Counted from the first letter of the stretch, positions 33,705 through 42,142 are shown. The stretch: DNA of 43,340 bases from Gammaproteobacteria bacterium (GCA_003164785.1 PLUE01000042.1:1-43340), one strand, 5' to 3'. Numbers and translations are program-made. The notes: generated by a model from the letters alone, not told the origin.

Positions 33705-35075
33705 TTAGAAACGCCACCCGAATTGCACCAACACCGCCTTCAGGCCAGGATACAGGTCGAGACCCTGGAGGGAGCTCAGCGCCGTCGACGGATTATTGCG
33801 TATCTGTTCGTAGTATTCGAGCCGCACATTGAACTCGGAACTGGCGAAGGGCCCCAGATTGTCGACTTTCTGCGCGTACTTGATGCCGTAGGTCAGCGCG
33901 TGAAAGGCGCCGAGGCGCTCGTCGGACGACTCGTATCCGCCCGCGCCAGCCGCTGTGCCAACGATCCACGGCGTGTAGAAATCGGCCGCCGTCTGCCGAT
34001 AATAGCGCACCGTGGGCTCGATATAGCGCCCGCCGTCCGCCATGTTGAAACGCACGTGAAGCTGCGCGGTGTCGGAGCGAACGCCCCAATCGTCGGTCAT
34101 GTAGCGCAGCGACAGCGCGGCCGACTCCTGAGCGATCGCCACGCGATTCTCCCAATAGGCGCTCTTCCGGGTCCGCTGGTCCGGTCTGCTCTCGTATCGA
34201 TAGCCCGTGGTGGCGCCCGTGCTGTCGAGCACCGACGTGAATTTATACGGATCGTTGAGGTAGCCGTGGAACCGGTCAACCGAGAGGTTGAACTCCGAGA
34301 GCCACTCGCGGGTGAGCACCTGGGTCACGCCCAACAAAACGCCGACGCCGTCCTTGGTCTTGTCGCCGGTCTTCAAAACCGCCGCATAATCACTGCCGGC
34401 CTGCGGCGCACCACCGATGGGCTTGATCGAGTCGAACTCGTTGTACACGCCGCCCGACACGGTCGTGTTCTTGTCGTTGAAATCGTGGGCGAGGGACGCA
34501 TTCAACGTCACCGAGTAGAAGTCGTCCTCCCCCGAGACCTTGGCGCCCACGCTCATCTGAGTGACGCGGGTGAGCGGCATGCTCCAGTTCGCGGCCACCG
34601 CGACGCGCGTGTCCGAGTAGTTCGGATCGGCGGGGAGCTCTCCGGGAGCCGTGGTGTACCGATGCTGGGGTTTGCCGGACGGCGAGGAAAAGGTTTGGAT
34701 GCCATGGCTGGGCAATGCGCCGTTCGGGCTGCTGCCCGACAAGCTGTCGAACGTGAAATCCAGATTGAGCGCATCGCCGTTCGCAAACGTCTTGGCGACG
34801 TTGACGATGGGCTCGACGGCCTGGATGCGACCGTCCTCATGATAGTAGGCCAGCGCCGAGTCGACCGACACATTCTGCACGAGGTCGTTGACCACCCCGG
34901 TCACGTCGGCCGCATGGCTGCGAGCGCCGCCGGCGCTCAGCAGAGCGCAACTCGCCGCCATCAACCGACGCCGCACCGGCGAAATGGCGGATGGTGGGGC
35001 AGCCCTCGCTGCGGCAGCCGTTGCTGCGGCAGCCGTTGCTGCGGCGGCCGGGGTATCGAGGCGCGTCAATTGCAT
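33705..35075 (-). CDS. DUF3570 outer-membrane beta-barrel-like protein
   Basis: 456 residues. The N-terminus is odd: an Ala/Thr-rich run (about 10-26) encoded by tandem 15-bp repeats, then a signal-like SPVRRRLMAASCALLSAGGA with twin arginines. The mature part alternates short strands, with ASLAHDFNDKNTTVSGGVYN and YWENRVAIAQESAALSLRYM, and ends in VQFGWRF with a terminal Phe, typical of outer-membrane barrels. The function of DUF3570 is not known. It occurs with DUF4266 and ApbE, as here. Its start overlaps the DUF4266 gene by ten bases. Confidence 0.85.
   Translation of the reverse strand: MQLTRLDTPAAAATAAAATAAAARAAPPSAISPVRRRLMAASCALLSAGGARSHAADVTGVVNDLVQNVSVDSALAYYHEDGRIQAVEPIVNVAKTFANGDALNLDFTFDSLSGSSPNGALPSHGIQTFSSPSGKPQHRYTTAPGELPADPNYSDTRVAVAANWSMPLTRVTQMSVGAKVSGEDDFYSVTLNASLAHDFNDKNTTVSGGVYNEFDSIKPIGGAPQAGSDYAAVLKTGDKTKDGVGVLLGVTQVLTREWLSEFNLSVDRFHGYLNDPYKFTSVLDSTGATTGYRYESRPDQRTRKSAYWENRVAIAQESAALSLRYMTDDWGVRSDTAQLHVRFNMADGGRYIEPTVRYYRQTAADFYTPWIVGTAAGAGGYESSDERLGAFHALTYGIKYAQKVDNLGPFASSEFNVRLEYYEQIRNNPSTALSSLQGLDLYPGLKAVLVQFGWRF
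34999..35043. repeat. Three tandem 15-bp repeats in the DUF3570 signal region
   Basis: Unit GCAGCCGTTGCTGCG at 35014-35028 and 35029-35043, with a diverged first copy at 34999-35013. They encode the Ala/Thr run before the signal sequence. Copy number may vary between strains. Confidence 0.8.
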
Positions 35076-35302
35076 CCGCAGCCTCCGCCGGCGAAGGAGC
35101 GTCCGCCCGACGAGGCTTCCTTGCTGAAGTACAGGTGGTCGTCGATGGCAGAGTCGAGAGGACTGCCGTCCAGTTGCATGTCATCGCGCGCCAGCACATC
35201 GCGCTGCCACGGCTTGACGCCCACCGATGCGCAGCCCGCCATGGCACCCACGGTTCCCAGCAGCACCACCCATCCCAATCGTTTCAGTCGCATCGCTCCC
35301 AC
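35066..35302 (-). CDS. DUF4266 lipoprotein
   Basis: 78 residues. Lipobox in LGTVGAMAGCASVG, then VKPWQRDVLARDDMQ and a C-terminus SSGGRSFAGGGCGCN, the hallmark Gly/Cys ending of DUF4266. Membrane-anchored after lipidation. Function unknown; consistently near DUF3570 and ApbE genes. The start could be M1 or M4 (MRLKRLG). It lies six bases after the thioredoxin gene. Confidence 0.88.
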   Translation of the reverse strand: MGAMRLKRLGWVVLLGTVGAMAGCASVGVKPWQRDVLARDDMQLDGSPLDSAIDDHLYFSKEASSGGRSFAGGGCGCN

Positions 35303-35308
35303 CCCCGA

Positions 35309-35767
35309 TTATTTCTCAGCCAATATCTGCCGAAGTTGAGCCTCGTAGGTCGCCGCATCCACGGGCCTGAATCCAATGTGCGTGAATCGCGTCACCCCGT
35401 GGCGGTCGATGATCACGCTGGCCGGCAGTCCCTTGACATTGAACGCCTCCGCCGCGTGGCCCTGGGGATCGAAGCGCACGTCGAAATCCGGATGCCACTT
35501 CTCGAGAAAGCGATCCGCGGCGCTGCGCTGCTGGTCGAGGTTCACCGCCACCACGGTCAAACCCTCGCGCTCGTAGGTCTGCTTCATCGTCTGCATCCAC
35601 GGAAAGGATTGACGGCACGGCGCACACCACGATGCCCAGAAATCCAGATACACCACCCGTCCGCGGTAGTCGGCGAGATCGATCGATGCCGACCCGGGAG
35701 CGCCGGCCTGTGCCGCTCCGCCCACCATCACGAGGATGCCGATCCGAACCCATCGCTGCCATTTCAT
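35309..35767 (-). CDS. TlpA-like periplasmic thioredoxin
   Basis: 152 residues. Signal peptide (VRIGILVMVGGAAQA), then a thioredoxin fold with active site WASWCAPCRQSFP and VKGLPASVIIDRHGVTRFTH containing the cis-Pro. First gene of the operon with DUF4266, DUF3570 and apbE. It might reduce the C-terminal cysteines of the DUF4266 lipoprotein; that is inference from proximity. A promoter overlapped by a 19-bp palindrome lies 32 bp upstream. Confidence 0.92.
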   Translation of the reverse strand: MKWQRWVRIGILVMVGGAAQAGAPGSASIDLADYRGRVVYLDFWASWCAPCRQSFPWMQTMKQTYEREGLTVVAVNLDQQRSAADRFLEKWHPDFDVRFDPQGHAAEAFNVKGLPASVIIDRHGVTRFTHIGFRPVDAATYEAQLRQILAEK

Positions 35768-35798
35768 TCACACACGCTCGAGGTCGCCGCCGATGATC

Positions 35799-35829
35799 TA
35801 CTTTGTATTACAAAGTACGTGGATGTCAA
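35799..35829 (-). promoter_or_regulatory. Promoter of the tlpA-DUF4266-DUF3570-apbE operon overlapped by a 19-bp palindrome
   Basis: Minus strand: perfect -35 TTGACA (35829-35824), 16-bp spacer, -10 TACAAA (35807-35802). TACTTTGTATTACAAAGTA at 35799-35817 is a perfect 9-1-9 inverted repeat covering the -10. This is the layout of a repressor site; no candidate regulator gene is adjacent. Confidence 0.65.
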
Positions 35830-35958
35830 GGCATCGATAGTTCGATTCCCACAGGGGCTCGGGCCGCCAGCCGCTGCCGCACCTGCGCCGCTGCCGGCAC
35901 CATGACATCGATGTCGGTCGTTGCACGTTGGTAGCCGTGAGCGGCGAGTCTTCTCCGG
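35826..35958 (-). pseudogene. Fragment of a nucleotidyltransferase-fold (AbiEii/MNT-like) gene
   Basis: Directly after the kinase stop, the minus strand reads RRLAAHGYQRATTDIDVMVP and ends in a stop at 35828-35826. HGYxRxTxDIDVxV is the catalytic strand signature of AbiEii-type and MNT-type nucleotidyltransferases, often toxins or antitoxins. About 40 codons remain with no start. The tail of this relic carries the -35 of the tlpA promoter. Confidence 0.55.
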
Positions 35959-38751
35959 TCAACCCTGCCGCGCCCACTCCAGCGCGAAGCCCCGCAGCGC
36001 CTCCTGCACACGGCCGAATTCCGCGGCAATCGCCGCCAACCGTCCGTCCAGGTCGGCGGGTCCCAAATCGAGCGCGCGGGTCTCGAGTTCCGCGCACAGT
36101 TGATGCAGCGAGGTCGTGTGAACGTTGGCGCTGGAGCCCTTCAGTTGATGCGCCGTTCGCACCAAGGATTGCAGTTCCCCCTGGGCCACTTGGCCCCGCA
36201 TCTCGTTGAGCAACGCGAGACTATTGTCGACGTAGATCTGGATGAGCTCGGCGGAGAACTCCGGGTCGCCACCGGTGAGTGTCCGCAGGCCGACGAGATC
36301 GACCGCCGGCGCGATCGCATCGGAACCGCCTCGGGGCACGCCCACCGGCTCCGCCGACAAGCCGGCGCGACGCAGCACCGCTTCGAGCCGTTCGACGTCG
36401 ATCGGCTTGGTCAGCAATCCATCCATGCCCGCCTCGAGGCATTGCTCGAGCTGGCCCATCATCGCATTCGCGGTCAGCGCCACGATCGGGACCCGGCGCC
36501 CCGGGTGTGCACGGATGCGGCGTGCCGCCTCATAACCATCCATGATCGGCATGTTGACGTCCATGAGAACCAGCTCGACCTCGTTGCGCTGGTAGGCCTC
36601 GTATCCTTCCAGGCCGTTGCCCGCCACGATCACCTCGCAGCCCAGCCGCTCCAGAAAGCGCCGCGCCACCTTTTGGTTCACCACGTTGTCCTCCACGAGC
36701 AACACGCGTCCGCGGAAGCCGGGTTGGACGGCGGTCTGATGAATGGCGTTGACGGTCACCACCGGTTGTGTCTGCAGATGCCACACGTGCGAGCCGCTCT
36801 GCATGACGCGATCGACACAGGCGTACAACTCCCGGGGGCGCACCGGCTTTGACAGCACGCCGGCAAATCCCAATGCCGCGAAATGGCCCAGGTCACCGTG
36901 ACCATCCATGGACGTGAGCAGCACGACGCGCGCGCTCGATATCCGCGAATCGGCGTTGATCTGCATCCCCAGCGCCTCACCGTCCATCCCGGGCATCTGC
37001 AGGTCGGCGATGACGACATCGTACGGGGCACGTTCATCGGCAGCCTCGCGCAGCATCACCAGGGCGTCGGCGGCGGATGGCGCGCACGTCACGCCGTACC
37101 CCACTTGGGTCAGCTGCGCGAGCAGCACGCGCCGATTGGTCGCGTTGTCATCGACCACCAAAATCCGGCTGCCTCGTCGATCGGGATTCGCGTTCGGTTG
37201 CGCCGGCTGGCTCTCGGAAATTGTGAGCGGCAACACGAACCAAAAGGTCGAGCCGACACCGAGCGTGCTCTCGACGCCCGCTTCACCCCCCATCATCTCG
37301 ACGAGGCGGCGCACGATGGACAGCCCGAGCCCCGTACCGCCGAAATGCCGCGTCGTGGAGGAGTCCGCCTGGACGAAGGGCTGGAATAACGTGTCGAGCG
37401 TCTGCGGCGCCACGCCGATCCCGGTATCCCGCACCTCGAACCGCGTCAGCCCCCGGCCCGCCGCGCCGCCCACCAGCGATACCTTGCAGACGATCTCACC
37501 ACCGCGGGTGAATTTGATGGCATTTCCCAGCAGGTTGATGAGGCATTGCCGGATTCGCTGCGGGTCGGCAAGCACCCGCACCGGCACGTCGGGGTCGACG
37601 TGGATGATGAGCTCGATGTTCTTGGCCGCCGCCTGCAGTGCCATCATCGCGCCCACGTCGTCGACGGTTGCCGGCAAATCCATGTCGATGGACTCGATGT
37701 CGAGTCTGCCCGCCTCGATCTTCGAAAAATCCAAGATATCGTTGATGACCGACAGCAGCGAGTTGGAGCTCGAACGCACCGTTTCGGCGTAATCCCGCTG
37801 CGTCATGTCCAATGACGTGTCGAGCAGCAGACTGGTCATGCCGATGATGCCGTTCATCGGCGTGCGGATTTCGTGGCTGACGGTGGCCAGGAACGCGCTC
37901 TTCGCCACATTGGCCGCCTGCGCGGCTTGCGATGCACGGATCAACGCATCGCGCGCCTCGCGCGCGGCCGTCACGTCCTGCATCGATCCCGAGGCGCGCA
38001 GCGTGGCGCCCGACGTGCCGGGCTCCGCCATGCCGCGGAGCCGAAACCAGCGATAGGTCTCCTGCTTGGTCCGCATGCGAATCTCGACATCGATGTCCTC
38101 GCCAAGTTCGACGTTTCTGAGCACCGCCGCGTCCGACTCCGCCAGGTCATCCGGATGCACCCGCAACCGCAGCACGTCGTCGGACGTCGACAACTCGCCG
38201 TCGGCGAAACCGAGCAGTTCATGCAGTCGCGGCGACAGCCACATGGTGCCCGTCCCTAGATCGATTTCCCACAGCCCGTCCTGGGTGCCGCGGATGGCGC
38301 GCTCGAGCCGGCGCTGGGCGTCCAGCAAATTCTCCTGTTGCTGCTGCAGCAACAGCGCCGTCTGGATCTCGTCGGTGATGTCACGCGTCGCGCCCACTGC
38401 ACGCAACGGCTTCCCCTCCGGATCGCGAAAGAATCGTTGGTACAACCGCAGGTGTCGCAGGCTACCATCGGGGTGGCGGCGCCGGATGATGGAGGATAGG
38501 GTGTCCTCCCCATTCGCCAGCGCCGTTTCGGTCGCTACGCGCATGGCGACCACATCCTCCGGCAGCGTCGAATCCAGCACGACGCCATTGGCGTCCTCGA
38601 TGCTCATCGCCGCCAGGCCGTCGCTCTTCGCTCCCCCGAACCAGGTGAACCGCTGGTCCAGGTACGAGAACTCCCAACAGGCAAGCCCGGCGGCATCGGC
38701 CACCACGCGCAATCGGTCGAGCAAATCGCGCTCGTGTGCAGGATTGGTCAT
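35959..38751 (-). CDS. Hybrid sensor histidine kinase: PAS-PAS-HisKA-HATPase-REC-REC-HPt
   Basis: 930 residues, cytoplasmic, with no membrane helices. Two PAS/PAC domains (about 15-130 and 145-265), a short coiled coil, then HisKA with phosphoacceptor H293 in [15 protein letters not shown], and HATPase with N box [10 protein letters not shown] and G boxes DTGIGV and [10 protein letters not shown]. Two receiver domains follow (phosphoacceptor D583 in [12 protein letters not shown] and D731 in [17 protein letters not shown]), then an HPt domain with H868 in [13 protein letters not shown]. It is a complete BarA/ArcB-style phosphorelay. No partner response regulator is adjacent, so the output is elsewhere. 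PAS ligands are unknown. Confidence 0.95.
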   Translation of the reverse strand: MTNPAHERDLLDRLRVVADAAGLACWEFSYLDQRFTWFGGAKSDGLAAMSIEDANGVVLDSTLPEDVVAMRVATETALANGEDTLSSIIRRRHPDGSLRHLRLYQRFFRDPEGKPLRAVGATRDITDEIQTALLLQQQQENLLDAQRRLERAIRGTQDGLWEIDLGTGTMWLSPRLHELLGFADGELSTSDDVLRLRVHPDDLAESDAAVLRNVELGEDIDVEIRMRTKQETYRWFRLRGMAEPGTSGATLRASGSMQDVTAAREARDALIRASQAAQAANVAKSAFLATVSHEIRTPMNGIIGMTSLLLDTSLDMTQRDYAETVRSSSNSLLSVINDILDFSKIEAGRLDIESIDMDLPATVDDVGAMMALQAAAKNIELIIHVDPDVPVRVLADPQRIRQCLINLLGNAIKFTRGGEIVCKVSLVGGAAGRGLTRFEVRDTGIGVAPQTLDTLFQPFVQADSSTTRHFGGTGLGLSIVRRLVEMMGGEAGVESTLGVGSTFWFVLPLTISESQPAQPNANPDRRGSRILVVDDNATNRRVLLAQLTQVGYGVTCAPSAADALVMLREAADERAPYDVVIADLQMPGMDGEALGMQINADSRISSARVVLLTSMDGHGDLGHFAALGFAGVLSKPVRPRELYACVDRVMQSGSHVWHLQTQPVVTVNAIHQTAVQPGFRGRVLLVEDNVVNQKVARRFLERLGCEVIVAGNGLEGYEAYQRNEVELVLMDVNMPIMDGYEAARRIRAHPGRRVPIVALTANAMMGQLEQCLEAGMDGLLTKPIDVERLEAVLRRAGLSAEPVGVPRGGSDAIAPAVDLVGLRTLTGGDPEFSAELIQIYVDNSLALLNEMRGQVAQGELQSLVRTAHQLKGSSANVHTTSLHQLCAELETRALDLGPADLDGRLAAIAAEFGRVQEALRGFALEWARQG

Positions 38752-39589
38752 GATAATCGGCCCCCGCCAGCGCCCCGCTGGACATAATCTCGCAGATTAC
38801 GTGGCCTAACTGCACTGCGACGTCACGCACGTCACACATTCCGGCCCGAGTCCATCGAGGAGTCGCTGGTCTCACTCCATCTGGCAATGGCAATGGAGGT
38901 CGGCGCCGACCGCATTGCAACGACGGCTGCAGCACTCGCGAGGAACGCCAAAACGCAAGGACTTGGCGTCAAGGTTTTTGATCAGGCAACGAACTATTGA
39001 ATATCTCTCATGCTGGCGGAGACGATGGAAATCCGCGGTCGCGACGCCTCGTCGCTCGGGGCCCCTTCCGGAGTCGCGCGTGACCGCGCGGCTGGAATCC
39101 AAGCGAACGAGGTGGTGCGCGTAAAGACTTCGTTTTTCAAAGCACTACACAGCATTCTGTCGGCCGTAGATGAGGGTGCCACGAAAATATGCCAGGTAAT
39201 CGGCCGAGCCGACCGATGCTCGGCAGTTGTGCGCTTGATCCGTTCGACCACCTCTTGGTCGCTAACCAGGAAATACACCTCGGGCGTGCGCGTCCGAATT
39301 CGATCGACCGTACGCGTTATCAGCGCCAAATATCGGAAATGACTGCGATGCCAGCCGGAGTAAGCGTGCAAGTACCCTTCGCCGTAATGAATGATCCTTG
39401 GCTCGATTTCGCCGACGTAATCCTGATGAATGATAATAGCGAATGGTTTCGGAACGTCCATGCGGCACCACCATATGCAAACATTTCATAGCATTAGACA
39501 ACGGAGTTGTTGTCGTCCCACTGATCGCCACGTTGATCGAAGAACCGACGACCGCGGCGACGCGGAATTTGTGTACACATTTTGTTCGA
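38752..39589. other. Gene-poor stretch right of the kinase
   Basis: Lower GC than the rest, with many short overlapping open frames on both strands. The only candidate is the 155-codon minus-strand frame listed separately. Nothing else here has a ribosome-binding site or family resemblance. Confidence 0.4.
38994..39461 (-). CDS. Possible hypothetical protein, 155 residues
   Basis: The N-terminal two thirds (FAIIIHQDYVGEIEPRIIHY, YLALITRTVDRIRTRTPEVY, FLVSDQEVVERIKRTTAEHR) have alternating strand and helix character and look like real protein. The C-terminal third is Ser/Arg/Pro-rich and may be non-coding. No ribosome-binding site is evident. An overlapping 110-codon frame on the other strand competes. 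Not recognised. Confidence 0.35.
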   Translation of the reverse strand: MDVPKPFAIIIHQDYVGEIEPRIIHYGEGYLHAYSGWHRSHFRYLALITRTVDRIRTRTPEVYFLVSDQEVVERIKRTTAEHRSARPITWHIFVAPSSTADRMLCSALKNEVFTRTTSFAWIPAARSRATPEGAPSDEASRPRISIVSASMRDIQ

Positions 39590-39958
39590 TTAATTTACGT
39601 CCAACCATCCGCCCTGTCCACACAGTCCGACCCCTCGAAACTTGTATCGTGGATCCATGACCGAGGAACGGATGAACCCTTTACGCTCATCCCTCTCGCC
39701 AATCTTCCAAGACCAACCCGTGGGTCCACGCGAATTCACCGCCGTTGGACGTAACCATGACGAGGCCGCCGCGCCAAGCATCGCAGTCGTTGGAAGCTTG
39801 CGGCGCGATTTCTCCGGAGCAAGCAGTCGCAGGAGCGCGCCCACCGAATTGAAGCTGGGTGCAGCAGCGTCCGCGGGGGGATGCCTTGCGCCTTGCGCAA
39901 CGGACTTCATTACCTCTTTCAATTCACCGTGCCTTTGAATTCTGTGCTTGCTCCGCAT
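39590..39958 (-). CDS. Unknown small gene, N-terminal half conserved in a second broken copy
   Basis: 122 residues from ATG 39958, preceded by AAGGAG at good spacing. The N-terminus MRSKHRIQRHGELKEVMKSV, then AQGARHPPADAA and FNSVGALLRLLAPE, looks like a small regulator or antitoxin. The second half (SWLRPTAVNSRGPTGWSWK onward) looks like noise and may follow a frameshift. A diverged copy of residues 1 and 20-33 plus the ribosome-binding site lies at 41815-42160, which shows that the N-terminal region is a genuine unit. It is divergent from brnT. Confidence 0.5.
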   Translation of the reverse strand: MRSKHRIQRHGELKEVMKSVAQGARHPPADAAAPSFNSVGALLRLLAPEKSRRKLPTTAMLGAAASSWLRPTAVNSRGPTGWSWKIGERDERKGFIRSSVMDPRYKFRGVGLCGQGGWLDVN

Positions 39959-40003
39959 TGTTGCTCCTTCATCGTCCGCTTCAACAACCACGCCGAAGAT
40001 ATT

Positions 40004-40050
40004 AGTGTATGCACACTTATTTCACAGTGATGCAATAAATGTGCTACAAT
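40004..40050 (+). promoter_or_regulatory. Candidate brnT promoter and inverted repeat
   Basis: TTCACA (40021-40026), 18-bp spacer, TACAAT (40045-40050), only five bases before the brnT ATG, so the mRNA may be nearly leaderless. An AGTGT-ATGC-ACACT inverted repeat at 40004-40017 is a possible BrnA site. Confidence 0.4.
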
Positions 40051-40055
40051 AAATT

Positions 40056-40310
40056 ATGGTATTCGTGTTCCACCCGATCAAAGATGCTACCAATCAAGAG
40101 AAACACGGCGTGTCTCTCGGTGAGGCAAGCAAAATCGATTGGGCCACCGTGGTCGCCGCGAGTGACACGCGGCACGACTATGGCGAGCATCGCGAGATTG
40201 GGTACGGCGTGATCGACGAGCGTCTTTATTGCATCGTGTTCGTTCGCCGAGGCGATCAGATGCGGGTAATCAGTTTGCGAAAAGCAAACGGCAGAGAGGT
40301 AGAAGCGTTT
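40056..40310 (+). pseudogene. brnT: brnT toxin gene truncated at its 3' end by a tnpB element
   Basis: 85 BrnT codons remain: FHPIKDATNQEKHGVSLGEA at the N-terminus and RVISLRKANGREVEAF at the end, the normal core of this RelE-like RNase toxin (usually about 90 residues). The transposon end begins at about 40308, so only the last few native residues are lost. The frame then continues through antisense tnpB sequence to a stop at 40724, giving a 222-residue chimera. brnA resumes beyond the element at 41511. Whether the chimera is toxic is unknown. Confidence 0.8.
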
Positions 40311-40460
40311 GACATCCTCCCCGTCCTAAAGGGTGGGGATTCCCTCAGCAGGCGTTCGATGTCCCGAACGGAAGAGGATATTCCGAGCAGAGTTGATATC
40401 ACGATCATGCGACACTCCACACTCAGAACAGATCCAGCTTCTTATTCCGAGGTCTGCGAC
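40308..40460 (-). ncRNA. Possible omega-RNA (reRNA) at the tnpB 3' end
   Basis: TnpB elements encode a guide RNA spanning the tnpB 3' end and the right end, with the guide taken from flanking DNA. The hairpin is present; the guide would begin with CGCTTCTACCTC, which is brnT antisense sequence. Predicted from the family only; boundaries are approximate. Confidence 0.35.
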
Positions 40461-41370
40461 ACCTTTCGGCCCCGTCTTGCTTGCACAGGACGAACAGACT
40501 CGGGAAGAGAACGATTCATTGACTTCCTCGTACCAAGCCCCGTGCGCGGTCGCTTTGTAGCGGAGCCAAGGCTCGGAAGGAAGACCAGCCTGCATCGAGC
40601 ACCGACTTCGCCAGGCGGGTCTTGGCGAGTCCGGCGGCGTTCACATTGCCGACCGCAATATAGTCGAACTCTCGAACGATGCGGGTCGAGAGTTTATGGT
40701 GAAAGTCACGTCGGGCATGGGTGATACGCGCGTGAATGTGGGTCGCCTGACGCCGTTTGCCGGCGCGCTGTGCGGTCGCGAGTTTGTCGGCCAACTGCCG
40801 CAGCAGCCGCGGGTTCTCGATCTTCTCCCCGGTCGACAGGGCAGCGAAGTCCTTGAGGCCGAGGTCGATGCCAACGCCGCTGTGCACGGGCCGCGCAGCG
40901 GAATGAGGGATTTCAATGACGATGTTCAAGAACCAGTGCCCGCGTGCATCGCAGGAGAAGTTCGTGCCGTCCTTGATCTTGCCTTCCGGCAGCGGCCGAG
41001 AGTGGAACACCCGAAAGGTGTTTCCGGCGAAGCGAAAGGCCGCCCCCTCGCGCTTCAGATCCCGGCCTTTCAGCGGCACCCAGCCCAACGAGCGCCGGCC
41101 GCGCCAGCGCAGAAACGGCCGGTTCTGCTGACGGCGGGACTTGGCGTATTGTTCGCAGACGGCATTGATGGTGCCCGCGTGCAGGGCGAGTTCCTTGCTG
41201 CTGCCCGCGGTCAACCGATTGAGGTCGAAGCCGCTCGGCCACCGCTTATTCCATTTCAGTGCGTGCCGTTGCGTGTCGTTGCAGAAATTCCAAACGAAGT
41301 TACAGGCGCGCGCCTGCCTATTCAGCAGTCCCGTCAGCGACTTGACGCGGTATCGATAGACCAGAAGCAT
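40326..41370 (-). pseudogene. tnpB: tnpB (RNA-guided nuclease) gene with a single-base frameshift
   Basis: The first frame (41370 to 40516) has the TnpB N-terminus (RARACNFVWNFCNDTQRHAL), the RuvC-I aspartate in SGVGIDLGLKDFAALSTGE and AKSVLDAGWSSFRAL. It then shifts. The second frame carries LRYKATAHGAWYEEVNE, the four-cysteine zinc finger (CSSC...CSEC) and the RuvC-III aspartate in VSHDRDINSARNI, ending at 40326. Removing one G from TTGGCTC near 40569-40575 joins the frames as RALLRYKA. The RuvC-II position reads YIAVGNVNAAG, with Gly where Glu is usual. Probably inactive unless frameshifting occurs. Confidence 0.85.
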
Positions 41371-41510
41371 CGGGGAAAACTAATGCGTTTCATGGATTTA
41401 GACAAGTCCCCGAATCTGGCTGAAACATTGACTTTCACAAGAAATTTCCACCCTCAGGAACGGCACTTCCTCCCCGGCTCGAGCGCTGGGGTTTCCGTGC
41501 CCAAGAATCG

Positions 41511-41798
41511 ATGAAAAAAAGTAAGCTAACCCGCCCCACGGCGGCCGAGGATCGCGCGATCAATGCCGGGATCGCCGCGGACCCCGACACTCACGAACTG
41601 AGCGACGCGGAATTTAAAAAGCTGAAACCGTTTCGCCCGGGTCGGCCGAAGGTGGCAGAGCCCAAAGAGCATGTGTCATTGCGACTCGACCAAAAAGTGA
41701 TGAAGCACTACCGCGCCATGGGGCGCGGCTGGCAAAGTCGTGTGAACGCTGACCTACTCGCTGTCATCTCGAAGGCGGCCGCAAAGCCGAAGCGGTGA
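41511..41798 (+). CDS. brnA: BrnA antitoxin, separated from its toxin gene
   Basis: 95 residues. The C-terminal ribbon-helix-helix segment EHVSLRLDQKVMKHYRAMG followed by GWQSRVNADLLAVI is the BrnA signature. BrnA binds BrnT and represses the operon promoter. It normally overlaps the brnT end; here the preceding bases AAGAATCGATGA look like the last codons and stop of brnT overlapping the brnA ATG. The tnpB element now lies between it and the promoter 1.5 kb upstream, so expression probably depends on a new promoter. Confidence 0.9.
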   Translation: MKKSKLTRPTAAEDRAINAGIAADPDTHELSDAEFKKLKPFRPGRPKVAEPKEHVSLRLDQKVMKHYRAMGRGWQSRVNADLLAVISKAAAKPKR

Positions 41799-41814
41799 TC
41801 ACGCAAAGCGCGAT

Positions 41815-42142
41815 CAGCAGCGTCCGCAGGCGCACGCCTTGCGCCTCGCGCAACAGGCTGGTCTTCCTTCCGAGCCTTGGCTCCGCTACAAAGCGACCGC
41901 GCACGGGGCTTGGTACGAGGAAGTCAATGAATCGTTCTCTTCCCGAGTCTGTTCGTCTTGTGCAAGCAAGACGGGACCGAAAGGTGTCGCAGACCTCGGA
42001 ATAAGAAGCTGGATCTGTTCTGAGTGTGGCATGTCGCATGATCGTGATATCAACTCTGCTCAGAACATCCTCTTCCGTTCGGGACATCGAACGCCTGCTG
42101 AGGGAATCTTTGCCCTTTAGGGCGGGGAGGATGTCAAAGCAT
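41815..42142 (-). pseudogene. Broken second copy of the 39590-39958 gene, interrupted by a tnpB fragment
   Basis: The ribosome-binding-site region (AAGGAG and flanks) and ATG at 42142-42140 match those of the gene at 39958. After ATGC the tnpB fragment intervenes. Sequence at 41854-41815 then matches that gene's codons 20-33 in 35 of 40 bases (VARGARRAPADAA versus VAQGARHPPADAA), after which homology stops near the brnA 3' end. Codons 2-19 were replaced by the fragment. Confidence 0.7.
41854..42138 (+). mobile_element. 285-bp tnpB 3'-end fragment, inverted copy of 40308-40592
   Basis: From CAGGCTGG to GATGTCAAA it matches the 3' part of the tnpB element nearly base for base, in opposite orientation. 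It carries the same frameshift region (CCTTGGCTCC), the zinc finger and the right-end hairpin (CCCTTTAGGGCGGGG). The left end of the element is missing, so it is a dead fragment. A few differences (for example VSHD versus MSHD, SARN versus SAQN) show some divergence. Confidence 0.85.

Larger units (their letters stand above)
40308..41500 (-). mobile_element. IS200/IS605-family (IS1341-type, tnpB-only) element inserted in the brnTA operon
   Basis: About 1.2 kb between the truncated brnT and the brnA start, carrying only a tnpB relic on the minus strand and no tnpA. The right end (minus strand) has the typical hairpin CCCTTTAGGACGGGG and ends near GGATGTCAAA at about 40308. The left end is near 41500, a few bases before brnA, and has a possible hairpin (CCCCAGC...CCGGGG). 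No target duplication is seen, as expected for this family. Exact ends are uncertain by a few bases. Confidence 0.75.

Noticed and set aside
35830..35865. tRNA T-arm-like GTTCGATTCCC
   Set aside because: No acceptor, D or anticodon stems can be formed around it; the bases belong to the nucleotidyltransferase relic on the other strand.
39643..39938. 98-codon plus-strand frame
   Set aside because: Antisense to the better supported minus-strand gene with a good ribosome-binding site and a second copy elsewhere.
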